A stretch of DNA of 10,616 bases. Source: an uncultured Fretibacterium sp. (GTDB lineage: Bacteria; Synergistota; Synergistia; Synergistales; Aminobacteriaceae). Shown in pieces: positions 1 to 5,986 of the stretch (the stretch's first letter is position 1; every line of letters begins with the position of its first letter). The DNA lies in contig CAJPSE010000042.1 in NCBI GenBank assembly GCA_905373185.1, positions 1 through 10,616 of the forward strand. Reading direction: 5' to 3'. A program made the position numbers and the translations under genes. The notes under the pieces are model-generated. The model did not search any database, was not told the DNA's origin, and saw nothing but the letters and a program-made list of their open reading frames with translations.

Positions 1-20
1 AATAAATATCGTCTCATCAT
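1..20 (-). CDS. Start of an unidentified gene at the left edge (partial)
   Basis: Only the first codons are visible. On the minus strand an AAAGGGG Shine-Dalgarno (34 to 28) is followed, after seven bases, by ATG at 20-18, and the frame reads M-M-R-R-Y-L to the edge. The spacing is ideal, and a short basic N-terminus fits the start of a signal peptide. The gene lies 86 bases after the ATPase stop on the same strand. The permease/ATPase pair lacks a substrate-binding protein elsewhere in the window, so such a protein is a reasonable guess for this gene. That is inference from context alone; six codons cannot identify a product. Confidence 0.4.
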
Positions 21-76
21 CGAAAATCCCCTTTCCGTATCGGGCCAGCCTAAACCGCCGTGGCGGCCGACCTCCC

Positions 77-98
77 AAAATCGGCGTCCTCCGACGCC
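77..98 (-). terminator. Hairpin with short T tract after the ATPase gene
   Basis: On the minus strand GGCGTC, loop GGAG, GACGCC form a perfect 6-bp GC-rich stem (98 to 83). It begins nine bases after the ATPase stop and is followed by GATTTT (82 to 77). It looks like a weak rho-independent terminator. A likely ribosome-binding site and start codon lie about 60 bases further on, so it may instead be a partial terminator or an mRNA-stabilising hairpin inside an operon. Confidence 0.45.
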
Positions 99-106
99 CC
101 ACGGCC

Positions 107-901
107 TCATTCCTCCGATGACTCCCGCGGAACCGGAACACAGGTCTTGATGGTCCACCTGCCTTCCTGCCGCCGGAGTATCCGTACGTCTATGCCGTAG
201 GCCTCCCGCAGTGCGGGCTCCGTCAGTACCTCCTCGACAGCTCCGACCCGGAAAGAAAGTCCTGGGCTCAGGATCGCGGCCTGGGAACAACAGAAGAACG
301 CGTGATCGGGCACATGGGAGGTCATCATGATCCCCATGCCGCTCCGAGCCAGCAGCCTCACCTGCTGGAGCACGCGCATCTGGTTTCCGAAGTCGAGGTT
401 CGCGGTCGGCTCGTCCATAACCAGGAAATGAGGCTCCTGCATGAGGGCACGGGCGATGAGCACCATCTGTCTCTCCCCGCCGCTGATCTCCGTATAGACG
501 CAATCCCTCAGGTGAGAGGCCCCCAACCGGTCGAGGATCCGGGCCGCCCGCCCGAATTCCTCCCGCGAAGGGCCCGAAAAGACTCCGGATCGGGCCAGGC
601 TCCCCATCACGACGACGTCGAGGACACGGAAGGGAAAGGGGGGCTCGTGGCTTTGGGGGACATAACCGATGAGCTTCGCCATCCCCTTGCGGTCCTGATA
701 TGGAACCCTTTTCCCGTCTATCAGGAACGAGCCGCCGCGTAGGGGCAGGAACCCCAAAAGAGATTTGAACAGCGTCGATTTCCCGACCCCGTTCGGTCCA
801 AGCAGACAAAGTGCCTCGCCCGTCTCCAGGGCAAACGATACGCCGCTCAGGACATCGCACTGCCCATAACCGGCACGGACGTCCACGGCCTCGAGCCTCA
901 T
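107..901 (-). CDS. ABC transporter ATP-binding protein, FecE/BtuD-like
   Basis: Cytoplasmic ATPase of an importer for iron-siderophore, haem, cobalamin or a similar chelate; it would power the FecCD-type permease just upstream. The protein is 264 aa. It shows Walker A GPNGVGKST (35-43), a Q-loop glutamine near 83, signature ISGGE (139-143), Walker B ending in MDE (162-164) and a switch histidine at 196 (TSHVPDH). The chosen start is the ATG at 901-899. It overlaps the permease stop as ATGA and lies 6-7 bases after GGAAGG. An ATG two codons earlier (907) sits almost directly on that Shine-Dalgarno and is less likely. Family assignment is firm. The substrate cannot be read from the sequence. 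Confidence 0.93.
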   Translation of the reverse strand: MRLEAVDVRAGYGQCDVLSGVSFALETGEALCLLGPNGVGKSTLFKSLLGFLPLRGGSFLIDGKRVPYQDRKGMAKLIGYVPQSHEPPFPFRVLDVVVMGSLARSGVFSGPSREEFGRAARILDRLGASHLRDCVYTEISGGERQMVLIARALMQEPHFLVMDEPTANLDFGNQMRVLQQVRLLARSGMGIMMTSHVPDHAFFCCSQAAILSPGLSFRVGAVEEVLTEPALREAYGIDVRILRRQEGRWTIKTCVPVPRESSEE

Positions 902-1950
902 ACCCATCCCTTCCTACGCCGGAAGAGGAGGTAGACGAAAAAGGGCGCCCCGATCAAGGACGTCAGGATCCCCAAGGGTATCTCGCTCGTGAAGAAAAGG
1001 CGCGCCAGATTGTCGACGAAGAGGAGAAAGCAGCTTCCGACCAAAAAGGAGGTGGGGATCAAATCCCGGCAATTGGGGCCCGCGAGCATTCGAGCCAGGT
1101 GGGGGATGACCAGCCCTATCCATCCGATCATCCCGCCGACCGCGACGGAGGCCGCCGTCAGCAGTGTAGCGGCGGAGATGAAGACGGCCCTCAGGCGCAC
1201 GGTGTCGAGCCCCATGGCCATGGCCTCCTCGTCCCCGAAGGCCATGGCGTTGAGCTGCCAGCGAAGCAAGACGAGGGGCAGGAGTCCCAACGCACAGGGA
1301 AGCAGCAGCAGCCGTGCGTCCTTCCCGGTCACCGAGGACAGGCCGCCCATCAGCCAGTACGTGATCTCGGGCAGCTTTCCGAAGGGATCGGCGACGTACT
1401 TGCCGAGGCTGACGAGTGAGGAGAAGAGCGTGGCGATGACGATGCCGGCCAGCACCAGGACCAACAACGACTCCTTGCCGCGGCTCACGAGCAGACATAT
1501 AGTATAGGAAAGGGCAACGGCAGCCAGACCGAAACAAAACGCCGAAAGCTGGACGAGGATGAACGGCAGGGAAAAAAGGATGGCCAGTGCCGCTCCGAAA
1601 CACGCCCCCGCGGAGGCCCCCAGGATGTCGGGCGAGACCATGGGGTTCCGGAACAGCCCTTGATAGACCGCCCCCGAGACGGACAACGCCCCCCCGATCA
1701 ACACGGCGGCACAGACGCGCGGAATCCGCACCTTCAGCACGACCGACCGTACCATGGGAGGGACGCCGCCGTCCCCGCCCAGGGGCAGGGAGAGAAGGAC
1801 CCGGAACAAATCCCCCAACGATACGGGATAACGCCCCAGAGAAAAGGATATGCAGAAAAGCAGGACAAGAAGGAACGCCGCCCCCCAGACGGGAGAGACG
1901 GAAGGGCGAACGCGCCCGAACTCCTTCAAAAGCCGATTCCTCGAACCCAT
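898..1950 (-). CDS. FecCD/BtuC-family ABC transporter permease
   Basis: Inner-membrane permease of an iron-chelate or cobalamin-type importer. At 350 aa it has the usual family length, with many hydrophobic segments after a short basic N-terminus. The diagnostic FecCD stretch is clear: RIPRVCAAVLIGGALSVSGA at about 76-95, then YQGLFRNPMVSPDILG (96-111). The C-terminal part has GWIGLVIPHLAR and IPLGILTSLIGAPFF, also typical. The start at 1950 is supported by GGAGG seven bases upstream. The gene is first in its operon and its stop overlaps the ATPase start by four bases, implying translational coupling. No binding protein precedes it. Substrate unknown: siderophore, haem and B12 systems share these motifs. 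Confidence 0.93.
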   Translation of the reverse strand: MGSRNRLLKEFGRVRPSVSPVWGAAFLLVLLFCISFSLGRYPVSLGDLFRVLLSLPLGGDGGVPPMVRSVVLKVRIPRVCAAVLIGGALSVSGAVYQGLFRNPMVSPDILGASAGACFGAALAILFSLPFILVQLSAFCFGLAAVALSYTICLLVSRGKESLLVLVLAGIVIATLFSSLVSLGKYVADPFGKLPEITYWLMGGLSSVTGKDARLLLLPCALGLLPLVLLRWQLNAMAFGDEEAMAMGLDTVRLRAVFISAATLLTAASVAVGGMIGWIGLVIPHLARMLAGPNCRDLIPTSFLVGSCFLLFVDNLARLFFTSEIPLGILTSLIGAPFFVYLLFRRRKGWV

Positions 1951-2096
1951 CTCACAACCTCCGAACGGCCAGCCCAGGCGAGCCGTCGCACACCGAACCA
2001 GCGTATAGAAAACCGGAGAACCGCACCCTCTGCCCGAAAGAAATCAGGAGAGGAACAACCAAATTATCTTTTAAAACAATTCGCTTCCCTTGAGAG

Positions 2097-2125
2097 AGCA
2101 TAGGTTAAAAAACCTGGAGTGTCAA
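2097..2125 (-). promoter_or_regulatory. Sigma-70-type promoter for the FecCD permease operon
   Basis: On the minus strand a perfect -35 TTGACA (2125-2120) is followed by a 17-base spacer and -10 TATGCT (2102-2097). Transcription would start near 2090, leaving a leader of about 140 bases before the permease ATG. The spacer contains the inverted repeat AGGTT-AAAA-AACCT (2102-2115), well placed for a repressor. The consensus match is good, but the promoter is inferred from sequence only. Confidence 0.5.
2102..2115. promoter_or_regulatory. Inverted repeat AGGTT-N4-AACCT inside the promoter spacer
   Basis: AGGTT (2102-2106), AAAA, AACCT (2111-2115) is a perfect 5-bp inverted repeat between the -35 and -10 of the minus-strand promoter. 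The half-sites equal those of the known DtxR/IdeR iron box (AGGTT-N5-AACCT), but the spacer here is four bases, not five. A metal-responsive DtxR/MntR-type operator is a plausible inference, though the repeat could be chance in an AT-rich stretch. Confidence 0.35.
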
Positions 2126-2143
2126 GATAAGGGTACTTCCAGG
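2113..2143. repeat. Imperfect inverted repeat, CCTGGA...TCCAGG
   Basis: CCTGGA-GTGTC pairs with GGTAC-T-TCCAGG around the 8-base loop AAGATAAG. This gives an 11-bp stem with one bulged T and two G-T pairs. It covers the -35 of the minus-strand promoter and lies upstream of troA. There is no T run on either side, so it is not a standard terminator. It may be a binding site or have no function. Confidence 0.3.
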
Positions 2144-2186
2144 AGAATCGTATGTGGATTCGCGGGCGTCGGCGGGGCTTTCGCTA

Positions 2187-2198
2187 CGTAACTTTACG
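2187..2198. promoter_or_regulatory. CGTAA-CT-TTACG inverted repeat, distal half-site of a possible tro operator
   Basis: CGTAA (2187-2191), CT, TTACG (2194-2198) is a short perfect inverted repeat. It contains AACTTTACG (2190-2198), which recurs exactly at 2255-2263 and in inverted, one-mismatch form (CATAAAGTT) at 2236-2244. Three copies of one nonamer within 74 bases upstream of a metal-uptake operon suggest regulator sites. The regulator is not identified. Confidence 0.35.
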
Positions 2199-2200
2199 CA

Positions 2201-2229
2201 TTGATTTTTTCCGTCGATAAGAATATCCT
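2201..2229 (+). promoter_or_regulatory. Candidate promoter for the tro operon
   Basis: TTGATT (2201-2206), a 17-base spacer and TATCCT (2224-2229) match four of six positions in each hexamer. Transcription would start near 2236, exactly where the 2238-2261 palindrome begins, so a protein bound there would block initiation. An alternative pair, TTTACG (2193-2198) with GATAAG (2216-2221), also has 17-base spacing and cannot be excluded. Confidence 0.35.
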
Positions 2230-2237
2230 CTCAAGCA

Positions 2238-2261
2238 TAAAGTTTTGTATATCAAACTTTA
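2238..2261. promoter_or_regulatory. 24-base palindrome TAAAGTTT-N8-AAACTTTA, putative tro operator
   Basis: TAAAGTTT (2238-2245) and AAACTTTA (2254-2261) are exact inverted repeats of eight bases around an 8-base AT-rich centre. They lie 67 bases upstream of the troA start, just after the candidate -10. The arms do not match the Fur, Zur, MntR or IdeR consensus sequences I know. The symmetry suits a dimeric repressor of a metal-uptake operon; this role is inferred. Confidence 0.5.
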
Positions 2262-2328
2262 CGTATCGAGTGCGTCTTCTATGCGATTCCTGTGCACAGA
2301 AGAATTTCTGACAAGGAGATTTTTTGCG

Positions 2329-3249
2329 ATGAAACATTTTAGAACGATGAAAAAGAGGATGACGGTGCTTCCGACGCTCCTCCTGTTCCTACTGTCGTTC
2401 GCCGCCGTCGGGCGGGCCGAGGTGCGGGTCGTCGCCACGACGACGATGCTCGCCGACCTGGCCCGAGTCGTCGGCGGTCCCCACGTCGTGGTGGACGGCC
2501 TGATGGGGCCCGGAATCGACCCGCACCTCTATCAGGCCAGCGCGGGGGACGTCGGCAAGATGCGGAGGGCGGACGTCGTCGTCCACAACGGACTGCACCT
2601 CGAGGGCAAGATGGGGGACGTCTTCGCGGCGCTGAACCGGCAGAACAAGACCGTGATCTGTGCCGCCGACGGCATCGACCGGACGAATATCCTGACGGAC
2701 GAAGGGGGTGTCCCGGACCCGCACATCTGGTTCGACGTCCGACTCTGGAAGGACGCCGCCGCGGAGCTGGCCCGCGGGCTGGAGAAAGCGGACCCCGATC
2801 ATGCGGAGGACTACAGGACCAATGCCGGGAAGTACGAGAAGGACCTCGAGGACCTCCAGCGCTACATCGAGGAAAGGGTTCGGGAGGTCCCCGAGGGACA
2901 GCGCGTCATGGTGACGGCGCACGACGCCTTCAATTATTTCGGGAGGGCCTACGGCTTCGAGGTGCGCGGCCTCCAGGGCATCAGCACCGCGGCCGAGGCG
3001 GGCACCGCGGACGTCAGCGCTCTGGCCGACTTCATCGTGGAGCGTAAAATCAAGGCGGTCTTTGTGGAGTCCTCCGTCCCGCGCAAGACCATAGAGGCCC
3101 TCCAGGCCGCGGTGAAGGCCCGGGGATTCGACGTGGGCATCGGCGGCGAGCTCTACTCCGACTCGCTCGGCGGGGCCGGTTCCGGGGCGGAGACCTACAT
3201 CTCGACCGTAAAGGCGAACGTGGACACCATCACGAACGCCCTGAAGTGA
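2329..3249 (+). CDS. troA: Periplasmic Mn/Zn-binding protein, TroA family
   Basis: Extracytoplasmic solute-binding protein that captures a divalent metal (Mn or Zn) and hands it to the TroBCD-type transporter encoded downstream. The start at 2329 follows AAGGAG ten bases upstream and gives 306 aa. An N-terminal signal peptide (basic start, hydrophobic 12-26) ends around VGRA-EV (30/31). No lipobox cysteine is present, so a free periplasmic protein is expected. The four metal ligands known from Treponema TroA align: H66 (GIDPHLY), H132 (DPHIW), H198 (TAHDAF) and D278 (ELYSDSLG). The GLQGISTAAEAG block at 214-225 is also very TroA-like. There is no His-rich loop of the ZnuA kind. First gene of the operon. 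Mn versus Zn cannot be decided from sequence. Confidence 0.93.
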   Translation: MKHFRTMKKRMTVLPTLLLFLLSFAAVGRAEVRVVATTTMLADLARVVGGPHVVVDGLMGPGIDPHLYQASAGDVGKMRRADVVVHNGLHLEGKMGDVFAALNRQNKTVICAADGIDRTNILTDEGGVPDPHIWFDVRLWKDAAAELARGLEKADPDHAEDYRTNAGKYEKDLEDLQRYIEERVREVPEGQRVMVTAHDAFNYFGRAYGFEVRGLQGISTAAEAGTADVSALADFIVERKIKAVFVESSVPRKTIEALQAAVKARGFDVGIGGELYSDSLGGAGSGAETYISTVKANVDTITNALK

Positions 3250-3264
3250 TCCCCGATTCCGGTC

Positions 3265-3312
3265 AGGTATGGGTGAAATTAGGTATGGATGAAATCAGGT
3301 ATGGATAAAAAT
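3265..3312 (+). repeat. Three tandem 16-base repeats in the troA-troB gap
   Basis: Units at 3265-3280, 3281-3296 and 3297-3312 all begin AGGTATGG. The first two differ at two positions (GGGTGAAATT against GGATGAAATC); the third has diverged to end in AAAAAT. They fill most of the 61-base gap. The last two bases of the third unit are the first two bases of the troB start codon, and each unit carries an AGG that could serve as a weak ribosome-binding site. Each in-repeat ATG opens only a very short frame. Copy number could change by slippage. Confidence 0.85.
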
Positions 3313-4045
3313 GGAGACGCGTGAAGAAAGCCCCTGGGCCCTCCAGGTCGAGGACCTGACCGTCGCCTACGATATCGAGCCGGTGCTCTGGGACGTGGAC
3401 CTCGACATTCCCCGGGGGAGCCTGACCGCGGTCATCGGCCCCAACGGAGCGGGTAAGAGCACCCTGATCAAGGCCGTGTTGAAACTGGTGCGGACCGTGG
3501 CGGGCGAGGTCCGCATCCACTCGGAGCGGGTCGCCTATGTTCCGCAGAGCGGCAGCGTGGACTGGGATTTCCCCGCCACGGTCCGCGACGTGGTGCTGAT
3601 GGGGCGCTACGGCCACCTGGGATGGTTCCGGCGCCCGGGGGCGGCGGACCGCCGTATCGCCATGGAGACGTTGGAGCAGGTGGGCATGGCCGAGTTCGCC
3701 GACCGGCAGATCAGCCAGCTCTCCGGCGGCCAGCAGCAGCGGGCCTTCCTGGCCCGGGCCCTGGCCCAGGAGGCGGAACTCTACCTGATGGACGAGCCGT
3801 TTCGCGGCGTGGACGCGCGGACGGAAAAGGTCATCGTCGAACTGCTCAAGCACTTGAAGGGAGAGGGAAAGACCGTCGTCGTGGTACACCACGACCTCCA
3901 GACGGTCCGAAGCTACTTCGACTGGACGGTGCTGCTCAACCTGCGGCTCATCGCGGCGGGGCCGACCGACGAGGTCTTTACGGAGGAGAACGTCCGGCGC
4001 GCCTACCGCAGCACGGAGACGCTCCTGGGGGAGGGCGCGTCATGA
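3311..4045 (+). CDS. troB: Mn/Zn ABC transporter ATP-binding protein, TroB/ZnuC type
   Basis: Cytoplasmic ATPase of the metal importer, 244 aa. Walker A GPNGAGKST (43-51), a Q-loop with VPQSGSVDWDFPATVRDVVL from 77, signature LSGGQ (137-141), Walker B LYLMDEP (157-163) and the switch histidine in VVHHDL (194) are all present. The SxDWDFP and MGRYGHLGWFRRP features and the FRGVDARTE stretch after Walker B are typical of the metal-uptake (ZnuC/MntB/TroB) subgroup. ATG at 3311 is the only usable start because an in-frame TGA lies at 3290-3292. The ribosome-binding site is weak: AGGT ten bases upstream, inside the last 16-base repeat. The stop overlaps the next gene as ATGA. Confidence 0.94.
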   Translation: METREESPWALQVEDLTVAYDIEPVLWDVDLDIPRGSLTAVIGPNGAGKSTLIKAVLKLVRTVAGEVRIHSERVAYVPQSGSVDWDFPATVRDVVLMGRYGHLGWFRRPGAADRRIAMETLEQVGMAEFADRQISQLSGGQQQRAFLARALAQEAELYLMDEPFRGVDARTEKVIVELLKHLKGEGKTVVVVHHDLQTVRSYFDWTVLLNLRLIAAGPTDEVFTEENVRRAYRSTETLLGEGAS

Positions 4046-4926
4046 ACGCGTTTCCCCTGTTGCACGACTATACCTTCCAAGTCGTCGCGCTGGGGGCCGC
4101 CCTGCTGGGGATGACCAGCGGGCTGATAGGCAGCTTCGCGGTGCTGCGCCGGCAGAGCCTGCTGGGGGATGTCGTGTCCCACGCCGCGCTGCCGGGCATC
4201 GCCGCCGTCTTTTTGATGACCGGGACGAAGGACACCGTGTGGCTCCTGATCGGGGCCCTGTGTTCGGGGCTGGCGGCCACCGGCTTCATCATCGGCGTCG
4301 TGCGCTACTCCCGCGTCAAGTTCGACACCGCGCTGGCACTTGGGATGTCGGTCTTCTTCGGACTGGGGCTGGTGCTGCTCACCTACGTGCAGAAGATCCC
4401 GAACGCGAACCAGGCGGGGCTCCAGCGCTTCATCTTCGGGCAGGCCGCCGTGCTCCTGAAGAGCGACATCCTCGTCATTGCAGTCACGGGCGCAGTGCTG
4501 CTGGCGCTGACCCTTCTCTTCTGGAAGGAGTTCAAGCTGCTGAGCTTCGACCCGGAGTTCGCGCGGAGCCTGGGGCTCCCCACCCGAAGCCTGAACGTCC
4601 TTCTGTCCGCCATGACCGTCGCCGCCATCATCGCGGGGCTCCAGACCGTCGGGGTCATCCTGATGAGCGCGATGCTGGTGGCCCCGGCCGTCGCCGCGCG
4701 ACAGTGGACGAACCGGCTGGGAGTCATGGTGGGGCTGGCGGCCCTGTTCGGCGCCGTCTCGGGCGTGGCGGGGACCCTGGCCAGCTCCGCGCTGCCGAAG
4801 CTCCCCGCCGGCCCCGCCATCGTGGTGGCCGCGGACGTCCTCGTGCTGATCAGCCTGGCCCTCGGCAGGGCGAGAAGCGGCCGGGGCCGGAAAGGGGGCG
4901 CGCCGGGCCATGTCTCCCGAGCTTGA
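4042..4926 (+). CDS. troC: Mn/Zn ABC transporter permease, ABC-3 family (first permease)
   Basis: Inner-membrane permease of the metal importer, 294 aa, the usual ABC-3 length, with several hydrophobic helices. Family marks include GSFAVLRRQSLLGDVVSHAALPG (30-52, a typical N-terminal block), the WKEFKLLSFDPEFARSLG cytoplasmic stretch (161-178) that contacts the ATPase, and VGVILMSAMLVAPAVAAR (203-220). The same frame is open far upstream inside troB, but the ATG at 4042 overlapping the troB stop (ATGA) is the natural start and begins just before the first conserved helix. The protein ends in a basic Gly/Arg-rich tail (from about 275) that overlaps the next gene by 17 bases. Confidence 0.92.
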   Translation: MNAFPLLHDYTFQVVALGAALLGMTSGLIGSFAVLRRQSLLGDVVSHAALPGIAAVFLMTGTKDTVWLLIGALCSGLAATGFIIGVVRYSRVKFDTALALGMSVFFGLGLVLLTYVQKIPNANQAGLQRFIFGQAAVLLKSDILVIAVTGAVLLALTLLFWKEFKLLSFDPEFARSLGLPTRSLNVLLSAMTVAAIIAGLQTVGVILMSAMLVAPAVAARQWTNRLGVMVGLAALFGAVSGVAGTLASSALPKLPAGPAIVVAADVLVLISLALGRARSGRGRKGGAPGHVSRA

Positions 4927-5986
4927 GATTCAGCTGATCGCGGCGCTCGTCGCCGTCGCCTGCGCGCTGCCGGGCTGCTTCCTCGTGCTGCGCCGGATGT
5001 CCATGATGTCCGACGCGATCACCCACACGCTCCTGCTCGGGATCGTCCTCGCCTTCCTCGCCACGCACAGCCTGACCTCCCCGCTCCTGATCCTGGGGGC
5101 CGCGTCGGTCGGGCTCCTCACGGTCTGGCTGGCCGAGACGCTCCAGCGCTCGCGCCGCGTCTCCGAGGACTCCGCCATCGGCCTGACCTTCCCGCTGCTC
5201 TTCAGCATCGCGATCATCCTGATCACGCACTACGCGGACTCGGTTCACCTGGATGCGGATGCCGTCCTGCTGGGCGAGCTGGCCTTCGCCCCCTTCGACC
5301 GCATGATCGTCGGCGGCGCCGACCTCGGCCCCAAGGCCGTCTGGTCGATGGGCTGCGTGGCGTTCCTCAACCTCGCCGCCCTGCTCCTGTTCTTCAAGGA
5401 GCTGAAGCTGGCGACGTTCGACCCCATCCTGGCGGCGCTCCTGGGCTTCGCGCCCGCGTGGCTGCACTACGGCCTGATGGCGTCCGTTTCGGTTACCGCC
5501 GTAGCGGCCTTTCAGGCCGTGGGGTCCATCCTGGTCGTCGCATTCATGGTCGGGCCCCCGGCGGGCGCCTATCTGCTGACCGACGATCTGAGGAAGATGA
5601 TCGTCCTGAGCGCCGTCATCGGGGTGCTGAACGCACTGGCGGGATATTGGGCAGCCGCGTGGCTGGACGTCTCCATCGCGGGCAGCATCGCCGTGGCGAC
5701 GGGGCTCTCGTTCCTCGGCATCTTCATCCTGTCGCCCAGCCGGGGGCTGCTGAGCGCCGTTCGGCGGCGGGCCCGGCAGAGGATGGAGTATCGGGAGCGG
5801 ATCGTGCTGATCCACCTCCGCCACCACGAGGGCAGCGGGGACGAGGCCGAGGAGCTGGGGGTCGGCTCCATCCACCGGCACCTCGGCTGGCCGAGGGAGC
5901 TCGCCGGCTCCGTGCTGCGACGCCTCGAGGCCGAGAGGAAAATCCGCATCGAGGACGGGGTGGTGAAACCCGCCGCCGACGCCTGA
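4910..5986 (+). CDS. troD: Mn/Zn ABC transporter permease with C-terminal winged-helix-like tail, TroD type
   Basis: Second ABC-3 permease, expected to pair with the TroC-type permease. Residues 1-275 contain the membrane domain: GCFLVLRRMSMMSDAITHTLL (22-42), FKELKLATFDPILAALLG (162-179) and VGSILVVAFMVGPPAGAYLL (204-223). The total of 358 aa exceeds the usual 270-300 and resembles Treponema TroD. The extra part, about 285-358, is hydrophilic. An ERIVLIHL helix (297-304), an IHRHLGW segment (321-327), a helix ELAGSVLRRLEAERKI and a short IRIEDGVVKP strand pair look like a small winged helix. Start at ATG 4910, with AAAGGGGG about 12 bases upstream. Last gene of the operon. No separate DtxR/TroR repressor gene follows. 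Confidence 0.9.
   Translation: MSPELEIQLIAALVAVACALPGCFLVLRRMSMMSDAITHTLLLGIVLAFLATHSLTSPLLILGAASVGLLTVWLAETLQRSRRVSEDSAIGLTFPLLFSIAIILITHYADSVHLDADAVLLGELAFAPFDRMIVGGADLGPKAVWSMGCVAFLNLAALLLFFKELKLATFDPILAALLGFAPAWLHYGLMASVSVTAVAAFQAVGSILVVAFMVGPPAGAYLLTDDLRKMIVLSAVIGVLNALAGYWAAAWLDVSIAGSIAVATGLSFLGIFILSPSRGLLSAVRRRARQRMEYRERIVLIHLRHHEGSGDEAEELGVGSIHRHLGWPRELAGSVLRRLEAERKIRIEDGVVKPAADA

Larger units (their letters stand above)
1951..2328. other. Divergent intergenic control region between two metal-type transport operons
   Basis: These 378 bases separate the leftward FecCD operon from the rightward troA operon, and I see no protein gene in them. About 1966-2090 would be a roughly 140-base leader for the permease mRNA. 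No known riboswitch is recognisable, and the conserved B12 box is not seen. The stretch 2090-2265 is AT-richer than its surroundings and holds the promoters and repeats listed separately. Bases 2262-2328 form the rest of the troA leader. There CAGAA/TTCTG (2297-2310) and TCTTCT/AGAAGA (2275-2303) are mutually exclusive small stems upstream of the AAGGAG site at 2313-2318. Confidence 0.7.

Noticed and set aside
811..1507. Two plus-strand open frames over the FecCD permease gene
   Set aside because: Both are low-complexity shadows of a gene with clear family motifs on the other strand.
1966..2090. A cobalamin or other riboswitch in the permease leader
   Set aside because: The long leader invites one, but I found no conserved B12-box or other familiar riboswitch core and no convincing multi-stem fold.
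2245..2328. Longer N-terminus for TroA from a TTG at 2245
   Set aside because: It would start inside the palindrome without a ribosome-binding site and put 28 extra residues before a normal signal peptide. ATG 2329 has AAGGAG upstream.
3622..4041. Upstream extension of the first permease frame into the ATPase gene
   Set aside because: The extra residues are a Gly/Arg/Pro-rich shadow of the ATPase. The ATG at 4042 overlaps the ATPase stop and begins just before the conserved permease sequence.
4850..5881. A 343-codon open frame antisense to the second permease
   Set aside because: It is rich in Asp, Gln, Arg and Gly with no domain or hydrophobic pattern. It mirrors the strong third-position GC of the permease gene, whose motifs are clear.
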